64,000 nucleotides of DNA from Undaria pinnatifida (Eukaryota > Sar > Phaeophyceae > Laminariales > Alariaceae). Where the stretch lies: the NCBI GenBank assembly GCA_012845835.1, contig JABAKD010000016.1, positions 5,977,919-6,041,918 on the forward strand. The letters run 5' to 3'. A program made the translations under genes and the position numbers. Positions 20,946 to 33,434 of this stretch are shown here, one piece after another (the first letter of the stretch is position 1; the number at the start of each line of letters is the position of its first letter). The notes under the pieces are model-generated. The model saw nothing but the letters and a program-made list of their open reading frames with translations, had not been told where the DNA came from and ran no database searches.

Positions 20946-23900
20946 AATCTCCCTTGTGAGATCGAACCTGCGACCTCGACCTCAGTAGTTACGCGGCTTA
21001 CGACAGTATTGGACCACCGGGGACGCCAGTACTTTATAGGTATCATATTTATACAGAAGGCGCCAGGTATTCAAGCCCTCACCAGCATGAGAGTAGCAGT
21101 AATCATGTTAGTTTCTTATTTTTCTCGGCTCACGTAGACCACGAGTCCATATCTCACGTTGACTTAGTGTAGGCAAGCCGCGACCGAAAATCACTCCCTC
21201 TAGCAGCACCTACGCCCCCTCAGCGGCGCCCTCGTCCGTTCTGGACGACTCCGATGGCAATTGCATGCTGTTGTACTTCCATCCGCGTGGAGCATGACAC
21301 CGTAGTCACAAGAACCCTGGTGTGCTTTACCTGCGATGGCCCTTCCGAACCAACCCACCCCCAAAATCACAAGCCCCCCGCGTTGGACTAATCTAGAGTC
21401 GTCGGCGGAGGTTATCATTTCTGGCCTTTCTTACTACATAAGCAAGCGTCCGGAACGATCTCGTTTCTGATATTGGGTGAATGTCGATCGCGGTTGTTTC
21501 TTACAGTACTGTTTGTTGTATTTTTTTTGCCAAGTTTGAACTGTCTTTCTTACACCCAGTTTCGTTTGTTCCCGACATATTCAGCTCATCTTTCTTAACA
21601 TTATACTTGAAATTATTCCTTAAAACCGGACGCCTGTACGCATATTAGAATCGTATCCACGGGTTTCCGGCTTATATCTGTACATTTTCGTGGTGTAGTC
21701 AAATACGCCGCTATTTCAACACAGCTGGTTGGAGTCTTGGCAGACAGCGGGTGGGTGTTCTTAATGTTTTGAATCCACAGCACCTCGTGATTCTATTCCG
21801 ATTGGCCGTCCGCGCTTGTCTTTCAAAGAAGTCTGCACCTTGATTTTGGGGTGCTGCGGTAGTAAGTAATTGATTTAGGTCGATATTTAGAAGACAAACA
21901 ACCCCAAACTACAGTAAACGTTTGCAATTCGCTCGCGGGCAGCTACATCTATCTCTTCGAAACAACCACCCACAGCCCCGTGAAATTGAGCCATTCTCAA
22001 TATAGGAGGTGTGAAGGCGTCGGGCGCACCGGGCAGCAGTTGTAGGCGGCCAGAAACTACTCACGAGGGGATTTCGTGAAGTCAGTTACCAGCGAGCATC
22101 ACCAAAAAAATGATAAAAAGCTGCAAAATCGACGAAGTAGTTTAATGTGCACGCTACTGCTGCAAATAGTGTACGTAGTTCGATGTCTAACAACCTGTAT
22201 GTAGGAAAGGTGTTTAACCAAAAGTTCGCTGCGTTTTTCGCAAACCTTTTGTATCTATTAACATTGCACACCCGAAAAAATGCGGACAAACAAACCACAT
22301 TCCCTTTTGAGGTAGTCGAGTATTGGGCTTACCAACGTGCAAAATGGGGCAATAAAGCTTTGGATTGTTGTATATTTTCATTACTTTGTTTTGTCCGAGA
22401 AAAGCTGTTTTTTCTTGTAAAATTCTTACCTCCAATTCCAAGTCACTTACAGTTTTGGCGAAACTCCCACTGGCGCCTAATTGACAACACATTGTTTACT
22501 CTATTGATGTACGCAGATTTCGAGGAAGGAACCCGAGATTGCGATCCTCAAGAAGCTGCACGCGCTTTGGGAAACGGACGGGAACCCCCGCCGCGGCTCC
22601 TGCTCATAGATTTCATGAGCCGATAGCGGGGGGTGACGGAAGGCGTGTTTGCCGGCTTTACGCCAGCCAAGGTCGTGCTTATGACCAAGGTGCTGATGTT
22701 CGCGGAGAGTGCTAGGTCATTGAGCGATGTGATCCGGGCGTTGAAGGTGAAAGTACCAGAATGTTATGGCATTCTTCGATTGACAAGTTAAACCATGCAA
22801 TCGAAGGTAGATATCCAGCCCTGTTCCCGCTTGCGAGGGCACGCGCTTGATTTTTGCCGTAGCTTCAGAGATTTAAGTCGAAAAGAAAGCTTGACGGAAC
22901 CGTGGGAGCAAGCCAATTATGGCCCTTACAATTTCGATGGGACAATATGAATTATCTGCGCCGTTCAACGCGCTGTAATTTTTTGTTGCGTCAGGCGCCG
23001 GGTCGATTCGATGCGTTCTTTATCGCGAAAAAATCCTCTCTCTTACTCTGAGCAACTTTTGATAGCTCTTCTAACTTTTGCGGGATTACAACACGTGTAT
23101 TTTTGTCAGGCTGCTCATATTGTTTGAACTCGTATAATATTTCGTCGACGACGCCGTGCTGTGGTAGGCGAGCCCACCTGGGCCTCTAAATCGACCGCCC
23201 GCAGCGTCTGAAACGGCCACAGCAGAGTGTAGATACAAAACAAAGCTCCGGAAATGCCCATGTTCCTGCTGCTGAGCGATCTCGTTCTATGATCAAACAC
23301 ACTAATGGGTGCCCTCCCGTACAGAACTAAAATCCCCAACAACTCCTGGAGGCCACACAACGAAGGGGGAGTTATTTGCTCGGGCGTTTGCACAAGCTTA
23401 GTGGAGGCATGAAGTGTCAATATTGAACCAAATATAATATTGCGGCTGTAAAAAATGCGGACAAAAAATCAATTTCGAAGACAGTGGCACACAGTAGCAC
23501 ATGTGCTCTCTCGGCTTAAGGGTTCCCTTAGCCGATCAGGGCATGAGTACCCCGTTCCTTGCTGTAGGTTTTGTAGTTGTTGATCAATAGTAACTGCAGA
23601 AAATTGCTCGTCTGAGCGAAGCAGCTTGACTCAATAACCGAGCTGCACCAACCGCCCGCTGTGACGTGTGAATTTCCTTGTCGTCTGCCGCCATCCAGCA
23701 AATAGCCGGATCTTGCGATCTATGATTCTGGGTGCCTAGCGGTGCCATACCTCGAAAGGGATTGCTCGGGGATGCTGAAGGACAGGGGTAAACCCCCTCG
23801 ACTTGGCGGCGGAGAGCGGAAGGAGGGGAGCGACAAAGGGAGAGGAGAGGGGAGCAACGACGAGTAAATAATACCAAGCGAACAGAGGATTGGCGTCGAT

Positions 23901-26534
23901 AACGTCGAGGCCAAACATGAACTCATTTGCATCCCTAGAACGGCTTACCTGGCTAGCAACAGCAAGAGTGCCGGCGCCGACGTGTCGAGTTGTGTTTAGC
24001 TGGCCGAACCCGAGCTCAACAGCGCGTCCGATGTGTACGCCCTCAAAAGTGTGTCAGAACCCACGTGTGTGCAGAACCAGATAAACGTACACGACCTTGT
24101 TTGAGCGTCGGCGAATATCTGGGGCCAGTAGATAACCTCTGCAATTTGGCGGCCACGAGGTCTGCTGCAGTTCTATTGCGGGAAGGTGTAAGGGTTCTGT
24201 CGATGTTCGAGGTGCTGGTGTTCACATACCATTGGCACCGAAGAGCAGGCAAAGACGGATCACGTACGTCAGTGCTTGGGGCGGACGGATGGACTCTTCA
24301 TGTAGATTCGCCGGCCGGGGTACCGGTTCAGGGTGAGGGTGGAGACGGACCCGGCGATTTTGTCCTCATTTTGTCAGCAACGAGACTGCCGCTGAACGCT
24401 TGGGAGTGTTGCTGGTAGTTGCGGTTGGAGCCAGGAATGGGTAGCGGCCGACCTTATCCGAGTTGGATGGTCTCGACGTTCCGGTGGATAGCGAAACTTC
24501 TAAAGCGTTTTCCACGCTCTTGGAAGGTTTGCGAGCATACGCTAAGGTGAGCACATTCGCGGATGCTTCGAGAATGTGGGAAGGGAGACCGCTAAATCAA
24601 CAGTTTTTGTTGTTGACCATTCTGCAATTGTATTTTGTTGGCCATTTTAACCGAGGAGTGGCAAAATCACGAAGCGTGATCGGGTGATAGGTTTCATGCG
24701 TGCAGTCGTTGGCACTGCTAAGAGGAACGGGGAGATGGTAGCACTTTTGCGCTTGCGGTAGGCTCCCCGTTTCCCGTCTGCGTGTGGTCCAATTAAATTT
24801 TCATTACACTTTTTGTCTGTTGGTAAGAGGATGGGCGCGATATCCTATATCAAGAGCATCTACGGATTCAGTTATCTGTTGCCGCAATATTTTTCCCTGC
24901 CTTCCCCCCCCGAGAGGCCCGAATTTGTTCGCTGGTTGTTAGTTTTTGGGAGGGAATAGTCATTTCTGCGCAAGATATCGTGCCTATCTCGTGCACTGTA
25001 ACACCTTGCGTTGTAACGTACTCAAAGCGAGCGGTGGTAGTGCCGTACTCACCATATCGAAGGCCGTTGTGGGCAGAGGGGTTGCCACCGCAGTGTACTC
25101 TGCTGTTTTGATCAATAACAGCAAGGCGTTGGCAGGGGGGAAAGAGTAGTGATGCCCCCCCCCCCCACCCTTGTTTGAGAATCGTGTTGCACTTCGTGGC
25201 GCGGTTGCCTGGTCGCTTGGTCGGTCATGTGCGTCGTAACTTTTCCGGATTTAGTGATGATACAATGATCTATGAGCTAGGCCAGCCTAGACTTTATCAG
25301 AAGGGAAGATCGGCCACGTACAGCCCACTTTTGCGCTCTTGGACACGAAAATTTGACTCGACGTTTTCATGCACCAATCGAGTCGTGCCATTCCGTCTGT
25401 TTGTTTTTTCAAGAGAGCTATGACCGAAAATTCAACCCAAAAAAAATGAGACGCGACTAAAACTCATCTTGAAGAAAAAAACAGCCAGGAAAGACTAATT
25501 TCGCACGAACATCAAGAATATGGTGTTAAAAGTCGGGTTGGAAATCGCAAAATCGAGCTGCGCATCGCAGTAAATACCGTTTTCCTCGTTACACTCGTAT
25601 GATTATATTAATATTGCACTTGTGTTTATTTAGTATGGATGTCGTTTTGGCCCTATGTCGTGACGATCGAGGAGTTGGGCAATAAGGCTGATGTCGACCT
25701 TCTCGTTGTGTCCTCAGTGATGTTCCTCAGTGATGTCTACACCCACTTTCACCGTAATCAAGCACGACTATTTATTACGGAATTTAGTGTGAAAAGTTGG
25801 TGTTTTTTTGTTTCCGCCGATATCTCGTCGACTTCGAGTCGACTTGTAAACACGTCATAATTTTCCATGTTCTTTTTCTTTGCACACACTGATTTGTCAG
25901 GGTCGGTGCTTCCAAATTTCAATTCCTCATTCGTACTAGTCCACCAGATACGACTTCAGGAAACATTCTACGCTTTATGGCTGGCCCAGCTCGTGCGGGA
26001 TTTGGTTATTTACTAGTTACCTTCCGCCGTGATCGAAGGGCGTGGCGTTTTGAATTCTTAGATGTAGAAGCAGGCTGGCTAACGCTGGATGTCGTATCGT
26101 TATCCCCTGGCGAATATTCACGCCGTTTTTCTTTCGTCGAGATGGATTATGAAATTTGCATATGCGCCCCATGAGCCCCTGCATAACCGTTACCGGACGG
26201 GGTGATTTTTTCGCGGCATGCGTTAAGCAGTGTTTCTGGGGGGACATTTGGGCCACCTTAGACCCCGAATTTTTTTAATGACACGTCGGTCAGACCTCGG
26301 AAGGGGCACGTAACACGTGCGTCTGACCCGCAAAAACGGCGTGGACTTTTGGACTGTTTTTGCGGGTAAAGAAAGTGCGAAATCGCTCTAGTGCCTCGTA
26401 TTGCTTCGTTTCAGTACAGCAGTCGACGTCCTCGATGATCTATTAATAGTAGCTCGACCGGGTAGCTGCTGAGGCCGATTTCGAGAGTTCAAGACCCGCC
26501 GAGTGCATGCTTGTGCCCCGAAGGTGTTTTTTCT
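20946..26534. other. Unassigned region with exon-like segments
   Basis: No gene can be named. Several short segments look coding and have splice-like ends. Plus: 22627-22790 (VTEGVFAGFTPAKVVL...ILRLTS, ending TAA) and 24460-24547 (VDSETSKAFSTLLEGLRAYAK|GTGAGC). Minus: 21418-21332 (ending GCAG|GTAAAG), about 22470-22430 (FAKTVSDLELE|GTAAGA), 25145-25060 (ending GATATG|GTGAGT) and about 26150-26030 (ending AAG|GTAACT). Strands and frames conflict, so these may belong to different genes or be chance. Confidence 0.25.
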
Positions 26535-26790
26535 CCAATAAAAGACATGACTACTCGTAGCGGAAAGTGTGAGAGCGTGAGATAGCAAAATTAGAGGGAA
26601 AATGACGAGCGTATATCGCTGATACAACTTTGGGAATGCTGAACCCAATGTGCGATGAAAATACAGGCACGTACCGGGGAGGTGGGGGGGGAGGGAAGAC
26701 ATCTGTGAGCACGGCTTTTCCGAAAGGTCGCAGACGGTAAAACCTTCTGCGAATCGAGCTGGAAGGTAAAGTGTGGATGAAAAAAAACTC
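26535..26790 (-). repeat. Dispersed repeat family R, copy 2 (inverted)
   Basis: The reverse complement contains CTCACAGATGTCTTCCCTCC, then TCATCGCACATTGGGTTCAG and CTCGTCATTTTCC. This aligns with the copies at 20.7 and 29.1 kb. Confidence 0.6.
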
Positions 26791-26929
26791 CGTCAGTTCT
26801 TCGAGTCTCAGCACGCAACTTTGTAGAGTTATGCCTTGGAGTGCACCTGGAAGCAATTCGTTCTGAACAAAATATAAAGAAAAAGTGTCTTACTACGGAA
26901 ACGCCTGAGTAGTGTTGGTTTTTGAAGGC

Positions 26930-28300
26930 CTGGTTGGTCGGCACAATTTTTCGCCGCCAGATCCAGCCCTAGGCCCTTGAAACGAAAACGCCCGTTCCAC
27001 CCTTTGCCGTTGTCCATGGGGATCATGATGCCGAATATGTGAGATTCGAGTTGATATTGCAAGCGACATTTTGCGGAGGAGTTTTTTTGGACGTTGACGT
27101 GAACCAGCCCGTATCTGTATTGAAGTCGTGTATCTCTCCGCTTGGCGGCGCATGCATTCCACTCTACTATCATGGCAGGTGAAGATACGATTCTTGGTCA
27201 ACGGCCTGGGGGCGAGTCAGCAACCGCACGAAAAATATTGCAAGTCTGTTTGTGTGTTGTGTTTTGATCATCGAAAGCCTCACGTTGCCGCTACAAAGCG
27301 GTGTATTTATGCCCTCCCATGTCCTTGACATGACTTACCGCGTGTTGGTTTTTGTGCATCGGGTTGGAGGGTCGCCTCGGAGATGTCTTGTTCTATTGTA
27401 GTGTTATGTTGGTACATGCATGCAGTGAAAATTATAAGCACGGTCGCCTCCTGTGTGACCCGTTATGTGGGCTGACGTTGCCGTTGGGGGTGTAGGCTGA
27501 CATGTACCTCGCTTATTCTTACCCGAATCATGCAGAGAGTGCCATCAGCTGTAGGATCGGAGGTGAAGATGGCATCTCCTCGATGAAGGCCCCTCGGGTC
27601 GCTTTGAGCGTGGACGTCGTTCCAGACAAAAGTGCGGAGGACGGTCGTGTTGTCGGGTACTCTGCGATCTGGCAGGACACCAGGTTTGCCAAGTCTAACT
27701 TAAGACACTTTCGGCTTTGGCAACGGGAAAATTTGTGGGCCCGGATATACCCCGCCAGAAAAACATAGCGAGAAGTGTCAGCGCGGGTATAGCGTTTTTT
27801 CGGGGTGTTTCGGGGTGTTGAGAAATTGCAGGGGTCAACCTCGACCCGCACGGGCAAGACCACTCCAAGAAGCCAATCTATTTTCGGTCGATCAATGGCA
27901 TGAACTTCCCCAACTTCACGTTCGCGTTGAGGGTGATCAATGAGCGCCAAACCATGGGCACAACAGGCTGTCCCTAGATACAGTGTTGACAGTCGGGAAA
28001 TACCCCACATATAGGATATCCCTAGCTGTGCAAAGGCTCTGTGGAGGTGCGGTAGGTGCTTTTGCACCGACCCTGTCATGCGCGTGTTTGACAGCTTGGG
28101 GAGGTTGGACGCTGTACTTCTTTCGGCAGTGCTGGCGCAGTCGGTTTAGCATGGAGGCGGATGGGAACCAGAGTGCAGTCGGGAGATTTTGTCCCGTATC
28201 GTCTGGGGTTACTCTGTTAATGCGCTTCATTGCTGGATTTGGTTGGTGGCTTCACGTGGACATCGTAGAGCCCGATAGATTGCCATGGTGTTGATGTGTC
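26930..28300. other. Coding-like but unassigned segments
   Basis: The minus frame at about 27100-26940 reads HIFGIMIPMDNGKGWNGRFR, faintly like the start of tannase/feruloyl esterase enzymes (PxxWNGRF), with no catalytic part found. At 27830-27970 a plus-strand segment follows an acceptor (GAAATTGCAG) and reads KKPIYFRSINGMNFPNFTF. The minus frames over 27528-28079 are also open. I cannot decide strand or family; an old pseudogene or retroelement relic is possible. Confidence 0.2.
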
Positions 28301-29044
28301 TAGTATAGACTCCTGTGTGCCAGGCATACGTTGGCACGCTGGTGGCGTTGTGTAATGTGCACGCGAGTTGTGCCGAGGTAAGTGGATTGTGTCGGTTTGT
28401 GAACTTGTAGTTGTTGCCAGTGCAATGTTCGGTTCGCGTTGATGATGTTGCTGTTACTGTTTGCGGTGTACACGCGTGCCTGCTGAAGTGCGTGTGGGTG
28501 AAGAGCAGGCGGCGGGGCTCTATACGACATCGGTGCCGAGTCATACGGAATTTCACGGTCGGTACGGTGTAGCAGGAGGTTTGCATGCGTTTCGCAGTTG
28601 TCCGTGTTGTATATTCGACACTTGTTGGAATTGTACGATATGTGTGCGTGAGGGGGGGTTCAAGTATCTTCGCACATACGAAATACATTGAGCCCCCCAC
28701 CATAATGGTTTACTGGAACATGGTAAATAATCGACCATGGTGGGTTGAGAAAGACATGTTCGTGTTCTCCCGGCCCACTGCATCCATAACAAGCATATAA
28801 AACAGTAAAACTAGAATTTTACATGTTTCTACCAAAAATGGGCTCGAGATGGTAGGGATGACATCTGGTTCATGCTGGGAAGTACGTGGAGAGTTTAAGG
28901 GGGAAACCTCGCAGATTTTGTTTTGACAGCTGGCGCGCGACACGGTCACAAACAACCATGGCAGAAGGTAACACGGCATTTTTGTGTACGCTCCGTCCGC
29001 CGCATGGTTGCAGACGTAGCTACTTGCATTGGAACCCGATACTA
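28301..29044. other. No supported gene
   Basis: Short overlapping frames on both strands, without domains, repeats or RNA-like structure that I can see. Confidence 0.3.
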
Positions 29045-29250
29045 AATCGCCGTCTAGTAACTTTTTTTTTTTTTACACTTCTATCCAGCTTCTGGACAAA
29101 CCGTGGTCACAGGTGTCGTCCCTTCTCCCCCCCGGTTCTTGCCTTCAATTTTTATCGCGCATAGGGTTCAGCAATCCCATTGCTCCTCGGTTTTCATCGA
29201 GTGTTGCTAACTCACGCTCTCGCGGCTTCCGCACGTCAATTTGTGCACAA
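29045..29250 (+). repeat. Dispersed repeat family R, copy 3
   Basis: TTCTGGACAAACCGTGGTCA, then TATCGCGCATAGGGTTCAGC, in the same order as copy 1 at 20.7 kb. A run of 14 T precedes it. Confidence 0.65.
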
Positions 29251-29477
29251 GAAAAAGTCTCGACATGTGGAATGCCACGATATGCCTCGGTACATCGCAA
29301 TAACTCGCGCGGGCTCCCGCGGGGTACTAAGACTGCCTAACAACGCGCTAAAACAAAATCATGTTACATGGATATTCATGCCACATTTGGAAAGGGTAGG
29401 GAAAATAGCAACAACTGTTCTCAACTCCTGTAATAGCACGCAAGAGATCGAAGCGTTGCATTGACCTCGATTTCCTG

Positions 29478-31290
29478 TTAGCCGTAGGCACATAGAACCT
29501 TCGTAGGGTTGTCTTTGTTCCTTTGTCAATACATACGCGCTCATCGTGAGTATTTGTGGGGGTCCACAACCGCGATATTCCTGCCAATCTTGTCAAGGGC
29601 AATACCAGGTAGTAGGTTTTTTATGACGTCAATTGCCCGTAAGGTGACTCAAAGCGATCGAACCATGGTTTTGGCCATGCGTCCTGTCAACAATAGATAC
29701 ATACGCCCTTCGTAGCGTTGTCTAAGTGTATTATCGTTACATACGCGCTTATCATGGCTATGTGCAGGGGTTCAACCACGATGTACTTGCCAAGATGTTG
29801 TCAAGGATAAGAAATTATTAATGCACTTTTAAAGATGTCCGATACACGTAAACGTGAATCAAAGCGATCGCACGACGGCTTCGATCATGCACCCTGTTGG
29901 CAATGGGTGCATACGTCCTGTTGTCCCGTTGTCTTTCTGTATTTATCGTTACATACCCGCTGACCGTGGCTATTTGCAGTGGTTGAACCGTGATATACCT
30001 GCCAATGTTGCCAAAGATGAGAAAATTTGAGTGTGTTTGCCCGTGACGCGTACTCAAAACGTTCGCGTCACCGTTTCGACCATGCGGTCCGTCGGTAATG
30101 GGCACATACATCCTTCGTAGCGTTGTCTTTGCGCGTTTATCGTTACGTACGCGATTGTCGTGGATATTTGCGGGGGGTCCAACCGAGATATACCTACTAT
30201 TGTTATCAACGATAAGAAAATATAAGTGTGTTTCGTAAAAAAAATGCCCGCAACGCGACTGAAATCGATCGCACGACGGCTTCGACCATGCATCCTGTCC
30301 ACAATGGGTACATACGTCCTTCGTAGCGTTGTTTCTGGGCGTTTATCGTTACGTACGCGCTTGTCGTTAGTATTTGTCGCAGGGGGTCTAACCGCGATAT
30401 CCCGGCCAATTCTGTGAATGGTGAGAAATTATGAATGTGTTTTCAAGGCGTATAAACCCGTAACGTCACACAAAGCGATCGCACGACGGCTTCGACCATG
30501 TGTTTAGTCGCCAATGGGTACATACGTCCTTCGCAGCGTTGTCTTTGGGCATTTATCGTTACGTACGTGCTTGTCACGTGCGTATTCGCAGAGCGTCTAA
30601 CCGCGATATCCCGGCCAATTCTGTCAAGGGTGAGCAATTATTAATGTTTTTTTCGACAGGTAATAAAGTACCCGTAATGCGACTCAAAGCGATCCCACGA
30701 CGGCTTCGACCATGTGTTTAGTCGCCAATGGGTACATACGTCCTTCGTAGCGCTGTCTTTGGGCGTTTGTCGCTACGTACGAGCTTGTCGTGGATATTCG
30801 CAGGGGGTCTAACCGCAGTATCCCTGCCAATTCTGTAAAGAAAGAAAGGGTGAAAAAATATTAATGTTTTTTTCGAGACGTCAAATACCCGTAACGCGAC
30901 TCAAAGCGATCCCACGACGGCTTCGACCATGTGTTTCGTCGCCAATGGGTACATACGTCCTTCGCCGCGCTGTCTTTGGGCGTTTATCGTTACCTACGCG
31001 CTTGTCGTGAGTGTTCGCAGGGGGTCTAACCGCGGTATCCTTGCCAGTTCTGTCGAGGGTGAGAAAATATTACCTGGTAATGTTTTTTTCGAGACGTCAA
31101 ATACCCGTAACGCGACTCAAAGCGATCGCACGACGGCCTCGACCATGTGTTTCGTCGCCAATGGGTACATACGTCCTTCACAGCGTTGTCGTTGTGAGTT
31201 TGTCGCTACGTACGTGCTTGTCGTGAGTATTCGCAGGGGGTCTAACCGCGATATCCCTACCAATTCTGTCGTGGGTGAGAACATTATTCC
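29478..31290. repeat. Satellite-like array of about 210-bp units (about nine)
   Basis: CAAAGCGATCGCACGACGGC or close variants start units near 29650, 29860, 30055, 30261, 30471, 30684, 30902 and 31118, after a partial first unit. Spacing is 194-218 bp. Shared blocks are ACATACGTCCTTCG, TTATCGTTACGTACGCGCTT and GGGGGTCTAACCGCGATATC. Later units are the most alike. Two units of 216 bp (72 codons) keep phase, giving a repetitive 164-codon plus-strand frame at 30929-31423, but the minus strand is equally open, so it is not called a gene. Confidence 0.9.
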
Positions 31291-32732
31291 ACGTAACATT
31301 TGTATATACGTGACCCACCACAACTCGACGACATACACATCGTGTATCGTTTATATTCATATTTTCTGGACGACAGACTACGGATCAGTCGGATCAGTCG
31401 AGTTTTTTTTTGTGTGTAACTAGTCTAGACTATAGGTGTAAGTATCAGAATGTTGAACCTCAAATTTTTCGTTGGCCTTTTTTGGTATTTTTCTTTTTTG
31501 GAATGACAATGACGGTTCTCCTTAAGCGAAGGTTACTGGAAGGTCGTCCCTGTTTTTCAATCTGAATGTTTGGTATACCTGTAGGCTATGAGTTTGTTCA
31601 ATCGGGTTACACTTTCTATTTGCTTATATTCTGCTTTTGGGGAGGTGCAGAGGTTCTCAAGTTAGAAACCTTACCGGAGAAAAAAACTGGTGCACCTCTA
31701 TCGCAGCAAGTTTTATCAGCCGTTTGCCGTTTGCCGTTTGCCGTTGTTTGTCGTTGGTCGTTTGTTTTATTATTAGTCGAGGATGGCCTTTTTCCGGGTC
31801 TTGCTTTTTTTTTTTCGAAAACGACCCAAGAAACGATGCGGCGTCGCGCAACTGCCCCTGCCGACCCGGAGATATCCCCCTAGGAAAGTTGGGGATAGGG
31901 GTCGGCATAAGGTCGACGGGGTCGGGTTGGTCTGGCCGACTTCGTCCGCTGACCTGACTCACAAGATTGAAATTGTCCGCAACAAACGGCCGGCGGGAAG
32001 TTTGTTACTGGCCCGTCCTATTATATAGGGGGGAGCTGACAGAGGGAGCCGGCTTCTTGGGGGATACCTCTCTGATTGTGAGGCACGGCACGGCGGGGGA
32101 TGCGATATACCATGTACCCGGGTGATACATCGGGTAGTTTTATTGTGATATAGTCTATAAAATAATTTAATCACCGGGGGGGTATTTGCCGGGAAGAAAG
32201 TGATACCAGGTATACAACGCCCCGGGTGATATACATAGATGTTTATGGTGCAGTGTGTATGTATTGTTCACGTGTTTCATGCCGAGGATACGGGCACTGT
32301 GATTTATGGGGAAAAATTCAGTGGGGTTTCTCGCAAAGCGGTCTCCTGTTTCGTATCCCTCGTCAGGTTGACGGTCGCATCTATCGTATCGCCTCTACTG
32401 TTACAACTACTACTACTACAACACAGGTCTATTGGTGCTAACATATAGTAGGGATCTGGAACATCGCAAGAAAAAAAATGTTTTGTTTTGCTCATTTTTT
32501 GGGGGGGACGCCGTTGTTCGTTGGTGTAGGTGTTAATCAGTTCAAATACGCGCGACGAGGATGTTGCTCGCAAGGAAAGGTTCTCACTAAGTAAGGCATA
32601 TACATACCACAAGTTTCAAGTATTGTGAATGCAGGCTTTTCTTCTGTTGCGTTGCTCATTCCCGTTCCTGATGGTAGGTGTGTTTAATATTTCAAAGTAT
32701 AATATATTTCATGATTTTTGTCATGCATAATA
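31291..32732. other. No supported gene; TTTGCCG microsatellite
   Basis: 31723-31765 has about four to five TTTGCCG-like heptamers followed by variants. Open frames at 31566-32028 overlap on both strands and match nothing I recognise. ACCTGGTA-type motifs occur near 32110-32220. Confidence 0.4.
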
Positions 32733-33156
32733 TGTGATACCCTGGCACGGTGGTTTGAGAGGCTGTGCCGTCGACGTTAGTCGAGGTGATGGCACGGTGC
32801 GAGAGGATAGCCTGGAAGACAAAGTGCTTCCGAGATGTCGAGAAGATGTTGAATAGTACAACGGTGGCGCTTAATTTGGCCAATACACACAGATGTAAAT
32901 CGCAGAGTTGCAGGAGCCCAGACGATGGCTGCTTCCCAGGGATGACCAGGATAGCTATGATTCGGAAAGATCTACAAGAGAGAGCCACACGAGATAGTGA
33001 GCTACCTGGATATCAAGCTGAGAATCCTACGGAAGTAATTCCTCCGCACACATACGTACGTTACACTCGAACCGACACATATGAGATCTACAATACACAA
33101 GAGCAGTGCTACTGAACATTGACTCATAATGGCTATGTGCTAACATTTCCATAACA
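32733..33156 (-). repeat. 3' LTR of copia element 1
   Basis: 424 bp ending TGTTATGG on its 5' side (minus strand). It is about 96-97 percent identical by eye to the other LTR and carries an extra GTGCT near 33107. Confidence 0.93.
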
Positions 33157-33165
33157 CTCCCCCTC
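33157..33165 (-). other. Polypurine tract, copia element 1
   Basis: Minus strand GAGGGGGAG immediately before the LTR TGTTATG. This confirms minus orientation. Confidence 0.8.
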
Positions 33166-33434
33166 AATGGAAGTTGCTCTAACTCGTACCAAACTAAAGA
33201 TGGTTAATTCAAGCAAGTATTTTCGTTTCATGCGTTTCAACCACTAAAGTACCACGTGATGTTTCAGTCCTGTACGTGCAACAATACATTCATGCGCTTG
33301 CTAAAGAGTACCTACTACCGCACAAATCAGACTACCATGACTTCCAGTCCTACATGGCTCGTTCAACCAGTGATGGTGCGAGGCCGAATGTCGATTACAG
33401 AAAGAGCAAGTTGATTCGCACAAACAGAACAGAT

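Noticed and set aside
20945-21030. tRNA gene on the minus strand (GCAGGTTCGATCTC)
   Set aside because: The T-loop-like string is present but neither the T-stem nor an anticodon stem pairs.
21332-21418. Rossmann-type nucleotide-binding exon (GVGWFGRAIA)
   Set aside because: Fits GxGxxGxxxA but is only 29 codons, and no neighbouring exon of a dehydrogenase was found.
26940-27100. Tannase/feruloyl esterase-like exon (WNGRF)
   Set aside because: One short motif only; no serine, histidine or disulfide motifs of the family anywhere nearby.
29478-31290. CRISPR-like regular repeats
   Set aside because: Units of about 210 bp are wholly repetitive without unique spacers, and the DNA is eukaryotic.
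30929-31423. 164-codon plus-strand frame with internal repeats
   Set aside because: Produced by two 216-bp satellite units; the opposite strand is equally open.
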